23,379 nucleotides of DNA from a virus (IMGVR_UViG_3300035698_003048:1-23379); one strand, 5' to 3'; numbered from the stretch's first letter, positions 12,843 through 21,860 are shown. Made by a program: numbers and translations. The notes: generated from the letters alone by a model not told the origin.

Positions 12843-13068
12843 ACTTAAAGAATCTCTTCTCGTAGTATCTCATCCTAGACTTAACCTTGGGGTCCTTAGA
12901 TATCTCATACTCTTTACTAAGCAGTATCAGGTTCTCCGCAGCATCAATAGCTAGCCTCATCTTCTTGTCTTGCCGTCTATTATAAGCTGACTGCCTGGTT
13001 GCAAGGAATGTATTCCAAGCTTCCAGGCCAGCCTTAATAGCTCCAGCAATGGTAGCTGGCGTAGTCAT
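12832..13068 (-). CDS. Small charged phage protein beside the holin-like gene
   Basis: This 78-residue helical, basic protein (MTTPATIAGAIKAGLEAWNT, then NRRQDKKMRLAIDAAENLI, ending RMRYYEKRFFKFNQ) is the last gene of the leftward block. Similar small helical proteins commonly sit beside phage holin genes, but their role is unsettled. It has no clear membrane span or signal peptide, so a spanin role is not supported. It overlaps the tail of the polymerase gene on the other strand by 11 bases. Confidence 0.65.
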   Translation of the reverse strand: MTTPATIAGAIKAGLEAWNTFLATRQSAYNRRQDKKMRLAIDAAENLILLSKEYEISKDPKVKSRMRYYEKRFFKFNQ

Positions 13069-13069
13069 G

Positions 13070-13258
13070 TTATGCCTTTAGTTTGTTGATAGCTGAACGT
13101 GCTGCACCAAGACCGAGAGCTCCTAGTATTGGTCCAACCTGCTCCCACGGTATAGCAATACCTAAAGCATCAGATATAACAGCTATACATGTGATCAAAG
13201 CTACAATGTAAGTCTTCTTACCAGTTAAAAATGCATCTATCTTTGCTAATATTCCCAT
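13070..13258 (-). CDS. Holin-like small membrane protein
   Basis: This 62-residue protein begins MGILAKIDAFLTGKKTYIVA, then has one clear hydrophobic segment (about 17-35: YIVALITCIAVISDALGIA) and a second weaker one (about 42-55: GPILGALGLGAAR) before a basic end. This is the shape of a common family of small phage membrane proteins found at the lysis end of virion gene blocks. A holin or membrane-anchor role is inferred from topology and position. No endolysin is visible in the window. A modest ribosome binding site precedes the ATG (AAAGGAGGTTTAAG). Confidence 0.6.
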   Translation of the reverse strand: MGILAKIDAFLTGKKTYIVALITCIAVISDALGIAIPWEQVGPILGALGLGAARSAINKLKA

Positions 13259-13259
13259 C

Positions 13260-14270
13260 TTAAACCTCCTTTAACAAGTTCATCTTCTGTAATCTACCAT
13301 ACCTAGCTACAATATCTCTGCCTATGTCAGTACGATACTGTAGGTTCCTACCACTGATATGATGCTTCAGCGTCCTGTATATCCTCCGTGCAGCTTCGGC
13401 ATGAGTATCCCCCCTTGCTGCAATATACCCCAGACACCCTGACTGCAATCCGCAGACCCACTCTCCAGATAGTTTGGTTAAATCTATTAGCCATGAATGT
13501 TTAAGGTTGGCATGTGATATGCCATGTATAACTTCAGGTACTTGTGGTTTACCTGCAGGGTATGGGTACACACTCACCATTACACCTGCTGCCCACTTCG
13601 ACTGAGGTTTCATCGGTTTGGATAAGTTATCAAGAACTGATGTGAGTATAGCAGTCTTGTTCTTAGCTGTGTTCTCGAATATCATATATGAGTATGGTAA
13701 CTGCATACTAGCAGATATATCATCTACGAACATCCCATCTTCATTACATACACATGACACACAGAAGGGACCTTGATGTGCTGACTTTCTAAGGAACCTC
13801 TCCAACGGATTACACACCTCTGCAAGCAGCTTATCAGCTCCAGCCCCGAAATAGGCAATGTAACCAGTCGATGGGAGAGTAACACCTAAGTCCCCTGTGA
13901 GCATCTTATGATAGTTAAACACTATAAACTTAGAGACAAACTCATTACCATTGAACCAAGTAACGATGGTAACTCTTTCACCTTTGGTATGGCCATCCGT
14001 CTTCTTATACCCTATAGCATCTATTATGTTACCCTTGTACTCATTGTCTGACTCAAGTAGAGCAGCCCAACTTGATGCACCGAGTAGCCTTGTACCCTGT
14101 TTACGTAGTTGGGGAGCTATCTTAGCATACTCCTGAGAGTCTGTGATAGCTATTGAGTAAGCTACCGTACCTTGGGCTGCTGTTGCTACTGTTACTGCAT
14201 GTCCTTCATGTTCTAGGTGTGGTATGAATCCATTCGCACACCCACCCTTACTCAAGATGAGTAATCGCAT
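13260..14270 (-). CDS. PurD-like (phosphoribosylamine-glycine ligase-like) protein, shortened
   Basis: The 336-residue protein resembles PurD over several stretches: MRLLILSKGGCANGF at the N-domain start, LLGASSWAALLE (about 62-73), GERVTIVTWFNG (97-108), GDLGVTLPSTGYIAYF (126-141), and a C-terminal GCLGYIAARGDTHAEAARR with YRTDIG (312-317). PurD normally joins glycine to phosphoribosylamine in purine synthesis and is about 420-430 residues. Here the ATP-grasp segment with the lysine/glycine-rich nucleotide loop, expected between about 75 and 95, is missing. It may be catalytically altered or act in a different ligation or binding role. Its position among virion/lysis genes is unusual. Strong AGGAGGT ribosome binding site. 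Confidence 0.72.
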   Translation of the reverse strand: MRLLILSKGGCANGFIPHLEHEGHAVTVATAAQGTVAYSIAITDSQEYAKIAPQLRKQGTRLLGASSWAALLESDNEYKGNIIDAIGYKKTDGHTKGERVTIVTWFNGNEFVSKFIVFNYHKMLTGDLGVTLPSTGYIAYFGAGADKLLAEVCNPLERFLRKSAHQGPFCVSCVCNEDGMFVDDISASMQLPYSYMIFENTAKNKTAILTSVLDNLSKPMKPQSKWAAGVMVSVYPYPAGKPQVPEVIHGISHANLKHSWLIDLTKLSGEWVCGLQSGCLGYIAARGDTHAEAARRIYRTLKHHISGRNLQYRTDIGRDIVARYGRLQKMNLLKEV

Positions 14271-14284
14271 ACTACCTCCTCGCT

Positions 14285-16165
14285 TTATTGTTTATTCTCC
14301 GTGTAAGTATCCATAAACTTAGATTGTATAGACTCTATAGCTTCGTCTATGGGTTTGTCTAGTAATACAGCTCTTGCTGCTATTGTTGTTGATTTATCAA
14401 ATATACCCTTAGCTACTGCACCAGTTGTAGGAGAGAACATCCTCTCTAATGCTCTATACATTATAGCTGTATTCTTAGGGACCATGTATGGAGCTGTTAC
14501 AACTAATCCAGTCAGAGCCCCCATCTTAGCTCCCTCTGTACCTCCTGTAGCACCCCCTACAATACTACCTACACCAGCACCTATAACTGTTTTGGGTAAG
14601 AAAGCCTTAAACCCAGAGGCTAGTACAGTAGGCTTCTGTAACCAGGAAGCTGTAGCATAATCTCTTAAATCATTCATAGTCTCTAGAGATATATCAATAC
14701 CCAATCGATCAGAGTTTTCTACTATATTAGTGATAGACTTTTTGTGATAATAATTAGTTGTATCTGTAGCGTCAAACAAATACTTAGACATATTCTTCAT
14801 AACTGAATCTTTATCTCTACCTAAAAGATCACCAACATCATCATACAAATTACTAATATCTCTATAGTTAGCAAAGTCAGTTGACTTCTGTGAGTTCAAT
14901 CCGTATCTATTAAAGATAGCATCTTGTACTTCACCTGTCATAGAAGTTATCTTTGACACCTTATTACCAGCGTGGCCAGCGTCAACCCCACGCTTCATCA
15001 ATGTAATTGCAGTTAACGCCTTTTCATATTCTTCTACGAGAGCTGTTTTCTTCGCCAACATTTCTAACTCGGTGTCAGCTATTTCCTTAATTAATTTAGG
15101 GTTAACAGGGCTACCAGATTTCATAATTTGATCAAATCTAGCTAGCTCTCTAGCATCTTTGTTAAGCCTCTCTATAGTTTTAGCTAACCCATGCACACTT
15201 CGTTTCTCATCTAGTGTGACATCTGTAATGGCATACCTCTGCAATATCTTATCTGCCTCATCAGCTAATCCACCCATATCAACATCAGATAAATGTGTAG
15301 CAGCTTTGTTCTTAAGCGCTGTAGTCTTCTGCCCCAAGAGGCCCCTAGCTTTTTTGAGTGGTGCAATAAACCCCTTCTCTATTGTATCAGCTAATTTATC
15401 ATACATCTTAGAGTTCCTAGCTATGTTAGATATCTTAGTCCAGTTACCTTTAACCCACTCTTGCATAGGTTCTGTCATTGTAGTGACGTTAGATAACATA
15501 TAAGACTCAGCAGTGTTAACACCCTTCTTGATAGCTGCTCCTATACTCTTAACTACAGGTGTATTACCCACAAACTTAGCAACACCCCTAACACCAGAAT
15601 CAACTACACTAGCTCCACCAGCTATGGCAGCTTCTCTAGCTATTCGGTTGCCTATACCAGGCTCTGTTATATCTGAACCTTTAGCGAAGTCACTCTCTTG
15701 TAAACCAGGAGTTCTTCTAGCTATGGCACGCATGATATCTATGTTCTTAGCTCGTAGCTCAAATCCAGCTTGTACTAAACCCCCAGTTAAAGCTGAACCT
15801 CCAGCAGCTACCCATGGATTACCTGCAGCTAAACCTGGTAGTTCACCAGCTAATGCCCCAGCCATCTTACCGCCTTGGACACCAACAGTCTCAGCTGTAT
15901 CAGCAACAAACTCTCGTCCACTACTGAAGGGGCCTGGTTTATCATAGTTAGGGTCAACACCGCTACGCATCATATAAGCTTTCCTTTTGTTTTCATCTGG
16001 ATAAGCAGCAGCACCATATACTCTACGTGCTATAGAGGGCTGTTTCAAGCTCGTTGAAGTAGACTCCTCCCTTCGACGCTGCAAGATACTTTGAACAGCT
16101 GTAGACGTAGTACTCTTACTTAGCTGCTCTTCACGACGTCTAGCTAATATCTCTTGTACGCCCAT
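14285..16165 (-). CDS. Putative internal virion / DNA ejection protein
   Basis: This 626-residue protein begins with a tandem motif, VQ-x-IL-x-RRREE at residues 3-13 and 24-34, followed by a low-complexity Ser/Thr stretch. An Ala/Gly-rich hydrophobic region (GGKMAGALAGELPGLAAGNP onward) and a long coiled-coil-like centre (residues about 260-410) follow, then more Gly/Ala-rich hydrophobic segments (VIGAGVGSIVGGATGG). This make-up, lying with two similar proteins in the tail block, is typical of podovirus internal/ejection proteins that enter the cell with DNA. The assignment is by composition and position, not by a recognised domain. Strong GGAGGAGG ribosome binding site, and the start overlaps the previous stop. 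Confidence 0.6.
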   Translation of the reverse strand: MGVQEILARRREEQLSKSTTSTAVQSILQRRREESTSTSLKQPSIARRVYGAAAYPDENKRKAYMMRSGVDPNYDKPGPFSSGREFVADTAETVGVQGGKMAGALAGELPGLAAGNPWVAAGGSALTGGLVQAGFELRAKNIDIMRAIARRTPGLQESDFAKGSDITEPGIGNRIAREAAIAGGASVVDSGVRGVAKFVGNTPVVKSIGAAIKKGVNTAESYMLSNVTTMTEPMQEWVKGNWTKISNIARNSKMYDKLADTIEKGFIAPLKKARGLLGQKTTALKNKAATHLSDVDMGGLADEADKILQRYAITDVTLDEKRSVHGLAKTIERLNKDARELARFDQIMKSGSPVNPKLIKEIADTELEMLAKKTALVEEYEKALTAITLMKRGVDAGHAGNKVSKITSMTGEVQDAIFNRYGLNSQKSTDFANYRDISNLYDDVGDLLGRDKDSVMKNMSKYLFDATDTTNYYHKKSITNIVENSDRLGIDISLETMNDLRDYATASWLQKPTVLASGFKAFLPKTVIGAGVGSIVGGATGGTEGAKMGALTGLVVTAPYMVPKNTAIMYRALERMFSPTTGAVAKGIFDKSTTIAARAVLLDKPIDEAIESIQSKFMDTYTENKQ

Positions 16166-17364
16166 TAGAACCTCCTCCCAGCCTGTAAGTCCTCTTGATA
16201 TAATAGCTCTTCAGCAGCTTCTCTTGTTAAATTACTATCAGCTGACAGCATCTCTTTAATCCAACGCTCGTCACTAGCAGCTTCAGACTTTATCTTACCA
16301 TTAAACTCTTTCCTACCACTCTTAGTGAATAACTGGTTATAAAGATTATCTACCTGTGCTACATCACCACTATTAAGTATACCATCTATATGTTCTATAA
16401 GCAGTATGTTAGTAGACATAGGCACCTTCAGATCAAACAGAAGGTTTTTAGCTGCGTCCTTATCTTTGTCACTAGGTCTACCTCTATTTAGGTATGATGC
16501 TATCTGCAAAGCTAGTCCATCTACTACTCTCTTTATAGCTTGTGTTGCAGGCATCTTACCTAGCTCTGAGCTTAGTCCTTGTGCCCAACCACGTACCTTA
16601 GCTCCTGCAGCAGATTCATTAGATGGTCTTCTACCCTCAGACCAAGCATTGAAGAACAATGACTTACCAGAGTTCCAAGAGTCTTTGATGGGTTTAAGCT
16701 CTCGTTGCTGTTTAGCTAATGCTATACCTTCTGACTGTTGTATAGCATTCTGTATAGCTATCTGATCCCCACTACGACTACCCAAGTTGATACTATTACC
16801 AGATATGTTTTTAAGGTATGCATCATTTTGTCCCCCTGGCCCAGCTGCACTGGGTGGTGCATTATTTAACTGTCCTGCACGTTGCCCATTAGTAAGTGAT
16901 TGATAAAGACCAGCCTGTGCTATATCCTTCTGAGCTCCTGCACGTTTACCTACACCTTCAGCAGCTTCCTTAGCAGCACCAGTATCACCTAGACCTGACC
17001 CCTCCTTAGGGGCACAGTTAGAATAAAACTGTACTACCTGCTCTAAGCCTGGGCGCATACTTTGTTTAGCAATTGATCTATGTACATTTTCCCAAGCAAC
17101 TTTACCCGTCTTATCAGTATGTGTCTTTATGGTAATACCCCATAACTTCTCACCAAACTCAGCGTAGTGTACATCACGTTCAAGCTTAAGCTTATCTGCA
17201 TCAGTCTGCGCCAGCTTAGCTTGTATCTTGAGACGTTCTTTCTCTGTAGCCATCGTGTTACGTATCTCTTTAGCCTTCAGCATCATCTCTTGCTGTTTTT
17301 GCAAATCTGCCATGAAGTCCTGAAACCCAGTATCTTGTTCTCTTTGTATTACTTTTATTCCCAT
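16165..17364 (-). CDS. Putative internal virion protein, coiled-coil
   Basis: This 399-residue protein is dominated in its first 90 residues by a coiled-coil-like charged helix (QEMMLKAKEIRNTMATEKER). A Gly/Asn/Gln-rich, low-complexity linker (about 125-200, including APPSAAGPGGQNDAYLKN) and a helical C-terminus rich in Glu/Leu/Ser follow. No enzyme motif is seen. Its place between two other Ala/Gly-rich proteins suggests it is the second of a set of ejection or internal-core proteins. Strong AAAGGAGA ribosome binding site. It ends exactly where the next gene's start (TAATG) begins. Confidence 0.55.
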   Translation of the reverse strand: MGIKVIQREQDTGFQDFMADLQKQQEMMLKAKEIRNTMATEKERLKIQAKLAQTDADKLKLERDVHYAEFGEKLWGITIKTHTDKTGKVAWENVHRSIAKQSMRPGLEQVVQFYSNCAPKEGSGLGDTGAAKEAAEGVGKRAGAQKDIAQAGLYQSLTNGQRAGQLNNAPPSAAGPGGQNDAYLKNISGNSINLGSRSGDQIAIQNAIQQSEGIALAKQQRELKPIKDSWNSGKSLFFNAWSEGRRPSNESAAGAKVRGWAQGLSSELGKMPATQAIKRVVDGLALQIASYLNRGRPSDKDKDAAKNLLFDLKVPMSTNILLIEHIDGILNSGDVAQVDNLYNQLFTKSGRKEFNGKIKSEAASDERWIKEMLSADSNLTREAAEELLYQEDLQAGRRF

Positions 17365-17383
17365 CTTAGTCTCCTTTCAGGAC

Positions 17384-18292
17384 TTATCCCGCAAATGCAG
17401 TGGGTATGTTCCATTGTGATCCTACATTAACACCACCGCCAGCTACTCCTCCTGTACTTCCTGCTGTGCCTGCTGTTCCAGCTGTTGCCATATTACCTAC
17501 TCCAGCAGTTAACATAGAAGTACCAGCCATCATCATTCCTTTACCAACACCACCACCTATGTAAGCAGCAGCACTAGGATTATCTTCCTTCTCAGCTATC
17601 ATATCAGTAACACGTAAGAAATCAAGAGCCCTATCCATGTACTTTCCTTGTTCCTCTCGTCCCCTGATCCATTCCTTGTACTCAGCATTTAAACCTAACT
17701 GCTTTATCTGTCTAGGAACCTCTAGTATAGTCTGTGCAGTCTGTAATGCTCCAGGGGCAGTCTTCATATAGTTCATAGGTGCTTCATACTTAGCTGCATA
17801 TGCTAGCTTAGCCCTCTCTGCTACAAGTGCATCATTCATTCCTTGATAACCTTTACCCACTGCACCAGCTCTAGCACCACCCCAATATCCAGCACCACTA
17901 GGACCAGCATATGACTCTTGTATCTCAGGTAGTATATCTTGTTTAAAGTTCTTCATTGCTGGGTTGTATATGGCGTCCTTATAATATTGCTCGGGGAACT
18001 CACCCTTCATAATCTCATTACCATAGTCACCTATCTGCTGACCCATTACACCAGCTCTATTCATATTAGCAGTTTCAGCGTCTGACATAGGTGCAGTGAA
18101 GTCTCCTGTGTACTTACTAATTTCATCTCCACGTTGCTGTATTCTAGCGTTAGCCCACTGAGCTACCTCCATGTTACCTTGAGGGTCTTCATACTCCCAG
18201 TTAGCATCTGCCTTAGATTTAGCGTCTAAGTATTTACTACCTCCGGATACAGCCCCCCCTACTACTACTGCTCCTACAGCTATCCAACTCAT
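17384..18292 (-). CDS. Putative internal virion / ejection protein, first in series
   Basis: This 302-residue protein opens with a hydrophobic, glycine-rich segment (AVGAVVVGGAVSGGSKYL), contains a helical middle with many aromatic and Gly residues (GPSGAGYWGGARAGAVGKGY) and ends with another hydrophobic Gly/Met/Ala-rich region (about 245-285). Such hydrophobic ends are common in podovirus DNA ejection proteins of the P22 gp20/gp7 kind, which assemble in the membrane during injection. Assignment is by composition and context. A good ribosome binding site (AAGGGAG) precedes the ATG. Confidence 0.6.
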   Translation of the reverse strand: MSWIAVGAVVVGGAVSGGSKYLDAKSKADANWEYEDPQGNMEVAQWANARIQQRGDEISKYTGDFTAPMSDAETANMNRAGVMGQQIGDYGNEIMKGEFPEQYYKDAIYNPAMKNFKQDILPEIQESYAGPSGAGYWGGARAGAVGKGYQGMNDALVAERAKLAYAAKYEAPMNYMKTAPGALQTAQTILEVPRQIKQLGLNAEYKEWIRGREEQGKYMDRALDFLRVTDMIAEKEDNPSAAAYIGGGVGKGMMMAGTSMLTAGVGNMATAGTAGTAGSTGGVAGGGVNVGSQWNIPTAFAG

Positions 18293-18293
18293 A

Positions 18294-18761
18294 TTACTCT
18301 CCCTTCAGTTTAGCTACATCCTCATATGATATGTGCATTTCGTCAAAGTCTTTCGCTATGATCTCTTCTTCTACCTTATCTAAGGATGTCTGCTCTGTAA
18401 CATGAACAGTGATCCATATTGTATCCTCATGTATATATAATATCCTCTTTGTCCCAGGCTCTGTAATACCATGGAAGGGTGCTTTTATTCGCAGTATACC
18501 TTCATCAGTCATCACAGAACATCTACCTCGCATGACAAAGTAAGGATGCTTCTTCTTGTGTATCTTACTAGTTATGAGCATACCCGCAGGCATGTGTATC
18601 TCTCTAACATATGCACCATCTACAAAGGTGTGCTTCAAAGGACAAGCTGCGTCACCAAAGACAGCACCTGGAAGTTGAGCAAGCTTTTCCTCAAATGCCA
18701 TTATACCACCACGTACCTTCTCTTTACTTATAGGTATTATCTTTACTGTTTGTAAATCCAT
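18294..18761 (-). CDS. Cupin-like phage protein
   Basis: This 155-residue protein reads as one beta-barrel: YVREIHMPAGMLITSKIHKK, then HPYFVMRGRCSVMTDEGILR, then APFHGITEPGTKRILYIHED and TIWITVHV. This is the pattern of a small cupin-fold family widespread in tailed phages, often beside tail genes. Most cupins bind a metal through His/Glu. Here histidines are present (SKIHKKKHPYF, YIHED), but the full two-motif metal set is not certain. The start at 18761 overlaps the previous stop (TAATG). An internal ATG at 18701 would give a shorter protein. Role in the virion or in host chemistry is unknown. Confidence 0.68.
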   Translation of the reverse strand: MDLQTVKIIPISKEKVRGGIMAFEEKLAQLPGAVFGDAACPLKHTFVDGAYVREIHMPAGMLITSKIHKKKHPYFVMRGRCSVMTDEGILRIKAPFHGITEPGTKRILYIHEDTIWITVHVTEQTSLDKVEEEIIAKDFDEMHISYEDVAKLKGE

Positions 18762-19003
18762 TACGCTAGTCCTGTGATTAATCCATCAGTTACTGTTACT
18801 GTACCCCCTGCGCTATCATCAAATGTACCCGATGTAGCTGTGTTGATTATAGACATAACTACTGTATCATTATCTACTAACTGTGTATATACCTTCTCTA
18901 TGTTCTCTGTTAAGCGCATAAGGTAGTCCTTGATTTCTTTATCAGCCAAGGGTGGTACTTGTACTATGAACGTCTTCCTTCCGTGTAGTAAGTTAACACT
19001 CAT
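18761..19003 (-). CDS. Small tail-block protein
   Basis: This 80-residue protein lies between the hub-like and cupin-like genes and is linked to both by TAATG-type overlaps. It has a helix in the middle (ADKEIKDYLMRLTENIEKVY) and a Thr/Gly-rich end (TATSGTFDDSAGGTVTVTDG). It is probably a small structural or adaptor protein of the tail. No family is recognised. Clear GGAGGT ribosome binding site. Confidence 0.6.
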   Translation of the reverse strand: MSVNLLHGRKTFIVQVPPLADKEIKDYLMRLTENIEKVYTQLVDNDTVVMSIINTATSGTFDDSAGGTVTVTDGLITGLA

Positions 19004-20622
19004 TATACCTCCGATCCTGGTACGAACTCTACCTTAACAAACCTGTTCTTGACTACTTCATTTGTACCATCGTTGACAAGCCTGACAGCAAAGAGCTCAC
19101 TGGTTATGTCTACATCCCACTCGTATATCTCCCAAGTGTTAGTAATAGTCTTAGCACCTTCGGGACATTGTACCCAGGACTGTGAGCCATCTATAGAGTA
19201 CCAAGCTGTGACACTACCATAGCCCATAAGCTCAGCCTTAATGGTGAGCCACCTAGACTTACTTGTACCATAGTCACTCTTATCATAGTACTTACCTGTA
19301 CCAGCATAAGCAGGGTCTATATCACCCTTAGCAGATAGATCCTTCGTATCAAATGTAAAGGTCTGTGCTGCTGTAGCACCTGTATTATATATAGAGTATA
19401 CTGACTTATCCATCTTAGCTACTTTACCTGCAGAGTCACCCATTAAGTATGTGGGTGCTCCAGCCTTAACAGTCATGTCTCCGAACTTCCAGTTCTGTGC
19501 TCCTATGTTTCCTACTAGCTCCCCTATAGTGATTGAGTTAGCTCTAGTAGTTCTACCTGTTGCTGTACATATTCTCGCCGACTTAAACCATTTATACCCA
19601 TCACCTACTTTACATACAAAGCATGTGTTAGGGTATGTAGCAGTATCAGTAGGTACATACACCCTTAGCTCATTGTCCTCTTTGATGAACTGCATGTGTG
19701 CATATGTCATAGCATCAGGATTGATAGTACCTACATACATGTTCTTAATAGCATCACTGATAGGTGTAAGTTCTCTACCACCTCTGTACTCATAGATACC
19801 TTCTCTAGTAAGTACATAATGTATAGCATCATTAGTAGCTACACATCTACGTGTAGGTATATCTAGTCCTGTGATCACCTTAGTAAACCTATACACATCT
19901 GTACCACCTACCCACTCTTGTACATGTATGCTACCTTGAAAGTATACAACTACTGCACCACCACCGATAAGCTCAGCAGTTAAGAGGTCTCCTTCACCAT
20001 CTTGTACATCTACAAAGTTAGCAGTACCCTCAGTCAAGTCAGTAGAAGTATGACCGAGTAGACCTACTTTAGTCCAACGTACTCTTTTAGCTGATTCAAC
20101 ACCCGCTTCCTGTGTATGATAGAAGTTAAGATGATTAGCGAATGATACTACTGCATATGCTTTCAATGTACTAGATGATGCTGCAGGCCATGCTGTACCT
20201 GTAGAGTTATATGCAGCCTTGTACTGTACCATATCTGCATTATTCACATAGAACATATTAGAGTTATGCATCTCAACATTGAAGAAGTCACTATCAGTAC
20301 CACTATATGCTTGACCATCATTAGACCCCCAACCAGATGCGGTAGATACATAGTTAAACATACCTGTTTTATTAAAGGCTTGTAGCTTAACAGCCTCAGG
20401 AAACACTGCTTCATATATAGCTAGTACAGGTAATGCAGGTAGCTGTGTTGCTGTTGCTCCTAAGAATGCAGATGTACCATACTCCTTCTGCACCACACCA
20501 TAGTATGCATTACCATTACCTATGGTAGGCACACTACGAGCTGGTATCATTGAGCCTGTTAGTCTAGTCTCTATACCATCTATAGGTGCTATAATCTCAA
20601 TTGCTATCTTACGTTTTGGCAT
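19003..20622 (-). CDS. Large beta-rich tail hub / stabilisation-like protein
   Basis: This 539-residue protein is beta-rich throughout. The N-terminus (MPKRKIAIEIIAPIDGIETR) is followed by repeated blade-like segments, for example around VSFANHLNFYH, GAVVVYFQGSIHVQEW, HYVLTREGIYEYRGG and ELRVYVPTDTATYPNTCFV, suggesting a propeller-like fold. A C-terminal beta-sandwich carries SVTAWYSIDGSQSW. Size, position and repeats resemble podovirus tail-hub proteins such as P22 gp10, which close the portal after DNA packaging. This is inference from pattern, not a confirmed match. Ribosome binding site AGGAG before ATG. Confidence 0.6.
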   Translation of the reverse strand: MPKRKIAIEIIAPIDGIETRLTGSMIPARSVPTIGNGNAYYGVVQKEYGTSAFLGATATQLPALPVLAIYEAVFPEAVKLQAFNKTGMFNYVSTASGWGSNDGQAYSGTDSDFFNVEMHNSNMFYVNNADMVQYKAAYNSTGTAWPAASSSTLKAYAVVSFANHLNFYHTQEAGVESAKRVRWTKVGLLGHTSTDLTEGTANFVDVQDGEGDLLTAELIGGGAVVVYFQGSIHVQEWVGGTDVYRFTKVITGLDIPTRRCVATNDAIHYVLTREGIYEYRGGRELTPISDAIKNMYVGTINPDAMTYAHMQFIKEDNELRVYVPTDTATYPNTCFVCKVGDGYKWFKSARICTATGRTTRANSITIGELVGNIGAQNWKFGDMTVKAGAPTYLMGDSAGKVAKMDKSVYSIYNTGATAAQTFTFDTKDLSAKGDIDPAYAGTGKYYDKSDYGTSKSRWLTIKAELMGYGSVTAWYSIDGSQSWVQCPEGAKTITNTWEIYEWDVDITSELFAVRLVNDGTNEVVKNRFVKVEFVPGSEV

Positions 20623-20623
20623 A

Positions 20624-21409
20624 TTATACTCCTAGTGGTATCCAATGAAGATAAGAATGTGTTCCTTTTACCAATGTAGCCTGCCAGTAATCGCCCCTCT
20701 TTACAGGGATACAACACGATCCACCACTAGCAGACGGTGAATCATGATAAGCTACAGACCTACCCCGTTCAGTAGTAGGTGGAGTACCATCGTCACTAAA
20801 CACAAGTACCACTGAAGAGTCTCCAGCCGTAGCAAGAGCAGCAACAGAAACAAACCCATCTGCTGTAGTTAAATATGGGGTGTCCACAGCTAAGGTACTA
20901 TTCCAAGTACCTAGAGCAGCTGATAATACAGCACCAGCACCTGTCCATTCTGGAGCAGCCGTAGTAGTATGTGATATAAGTACCTGCGCATCTGTAGTAG
21001 CTGCAGCTAATACCTCTACGGCATTAGCATCAGCTGAGTTAGCTATAACTATACCACCTTGCGTACCCGTGGTTATAATAGATAATACATTGTTAGAGTT
21101 AACTATCACAATCTCACCGCCTGAGGAGTCTACATAACCGAAGGGATAACCATCACCACTACTACCAACAAATAAACCCCCAGCCGTAGTCCCTGCCATT
21201 GTAGGAGCAGCAGTCTGTGCTTGGAATGTAATGAAGTTATGGTGTCCTGCTTCATTGGTTGCTGTCTGACTATCAGGCCATACATGTTCTATCCTCATTC
21301 TAGCACTAATACCTACTCGCAGGTCTTTGTTGTAATCATCTATCTGATTTGCTACTGTGTCATTTGATGGCACAGTCTCATTCCATGCACTACCATCTCC
21401 TAAAGCCAT
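20624..21409 (-). CDS. Fibre- or decoration-like structural protein
   Basis: This 261-residue protein starts MALGDGSAWNETVPSNDTVA and DDYNKDLRVGISARMRIEHV, an N-terminal anchor-like pattern. The middle is Ala/Thr/Gly/Val-rich and beta-type (GGIVIANSADANAVEVLAAA), and the C-terminal domain ends CCIPVKRGDYWQATLV and YLHWIPLG, a form often seen at fibre tips and other phage knobs. It lies next to the tail-fibre gene and has no enzyme motif. Tail fibre, head fibre or decoration are all possible. Ribosome binding site GGGAGGG. Confidence 0.55.
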   Translation of the reverse strand: MALGDGSAWNETVPSNDTVANQIDDYNKDLRVGISARMRIEHVWPDSQTATNEAGHHNFITFQAQTAAPTMAGTTAGGLFVGSSGDGYPFGYVDSSGGEIVIVNSNNVLSIITTGTQGGIVIANSADANAVEVLAAATTDAQVLISHTTTAAPEWTGAGAVLSAALGTWNSTLAVDTPYLTTADGFVSVAALATAGDSSVVLVFSDDGTPPTTERGRSVAYHDSPSASGGSCCIPVKRGDYWQATLVKGTHSYLHWIPLGV

Positions 21410-21413
21410 ATTG

Positions 21414-21851
21414 TTACCCTCCCATTATAGGGGCTAATGCTATCACCATACCGATGAAAGCTTCTTCCCTGTTATCATCAAATTCATACCTTTGGTTTCC
21501 TGCTAGCATTATCAAACCAACGCATAATACAACGTGCGAGCATGCGAGCCAAGGCGTAGTATATAGTATAGGTAATGCAGCAACAGAGTATAATAATCCA
21601 CATAGTCCCCTCATAAGGTACTTGTTTTTAAGCCACGAACCACTTCCGTATGGTACGGTAAACGAACCGAACAGCAAGACCCAAGCCAATGCAGCACTTA
21701 AGTATTGTCCGTTGAACAATGCCGATAAACATATCAAAGTCGGACATCCTAACCTCCTTATCGCTTTTGCATTTTTAAACCCACCTTTACCACCTATCCT
21801 CCAGGCTATACCACAAAGGGCTATTAATAAACATTGTATGTACCAGGGCAT
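21414..21851 (-). CDS. Multi-span membrane protein
   Basis: This 145-residue protein has several hydrophobic stretches: about residues 4-18 (YIQCLLIALCGIAWR), 37-66 (PTLICLSALFNGQYLSAALA onward), 80-98 and 105-120 (SHVVLCVGLIMLAG), so perhaps four spans. A basic loop (GGKGGFKNAKAIRR) follows the first. It is small and lies within the tail/fibre genes, suggesting a lysis-related or superinfection-related membrane protein. No family is recognised. Strong AAGGAGGT ribosome binding site. Confidence 0.6.
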   Translation of the reverse strand: MPWYIQCLLIALCGIAWRIGGKGGFKNAKAIRRLGCPTLICLSALFNGQYLSAALAWVLLFGSFTVPYGSGSWLKNKYLMRGLCGLLYSVAALPILYTTPWLACSHVVLCVGLIMLAGNQRYEFDDNREEAFIGMVIALAPIMGG

Positions 21852-21860
21852 ACTACCTCC

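Noticed and set aside
15513-15947. Forward-strand frame of 144 codons inside the 626-residue gene
   Set aside because: It is a shadow of the minus-strand coding frame: Pro/Ala-rich antisense composition, no ribosome binding site, and inside a consistent leftward gene block.
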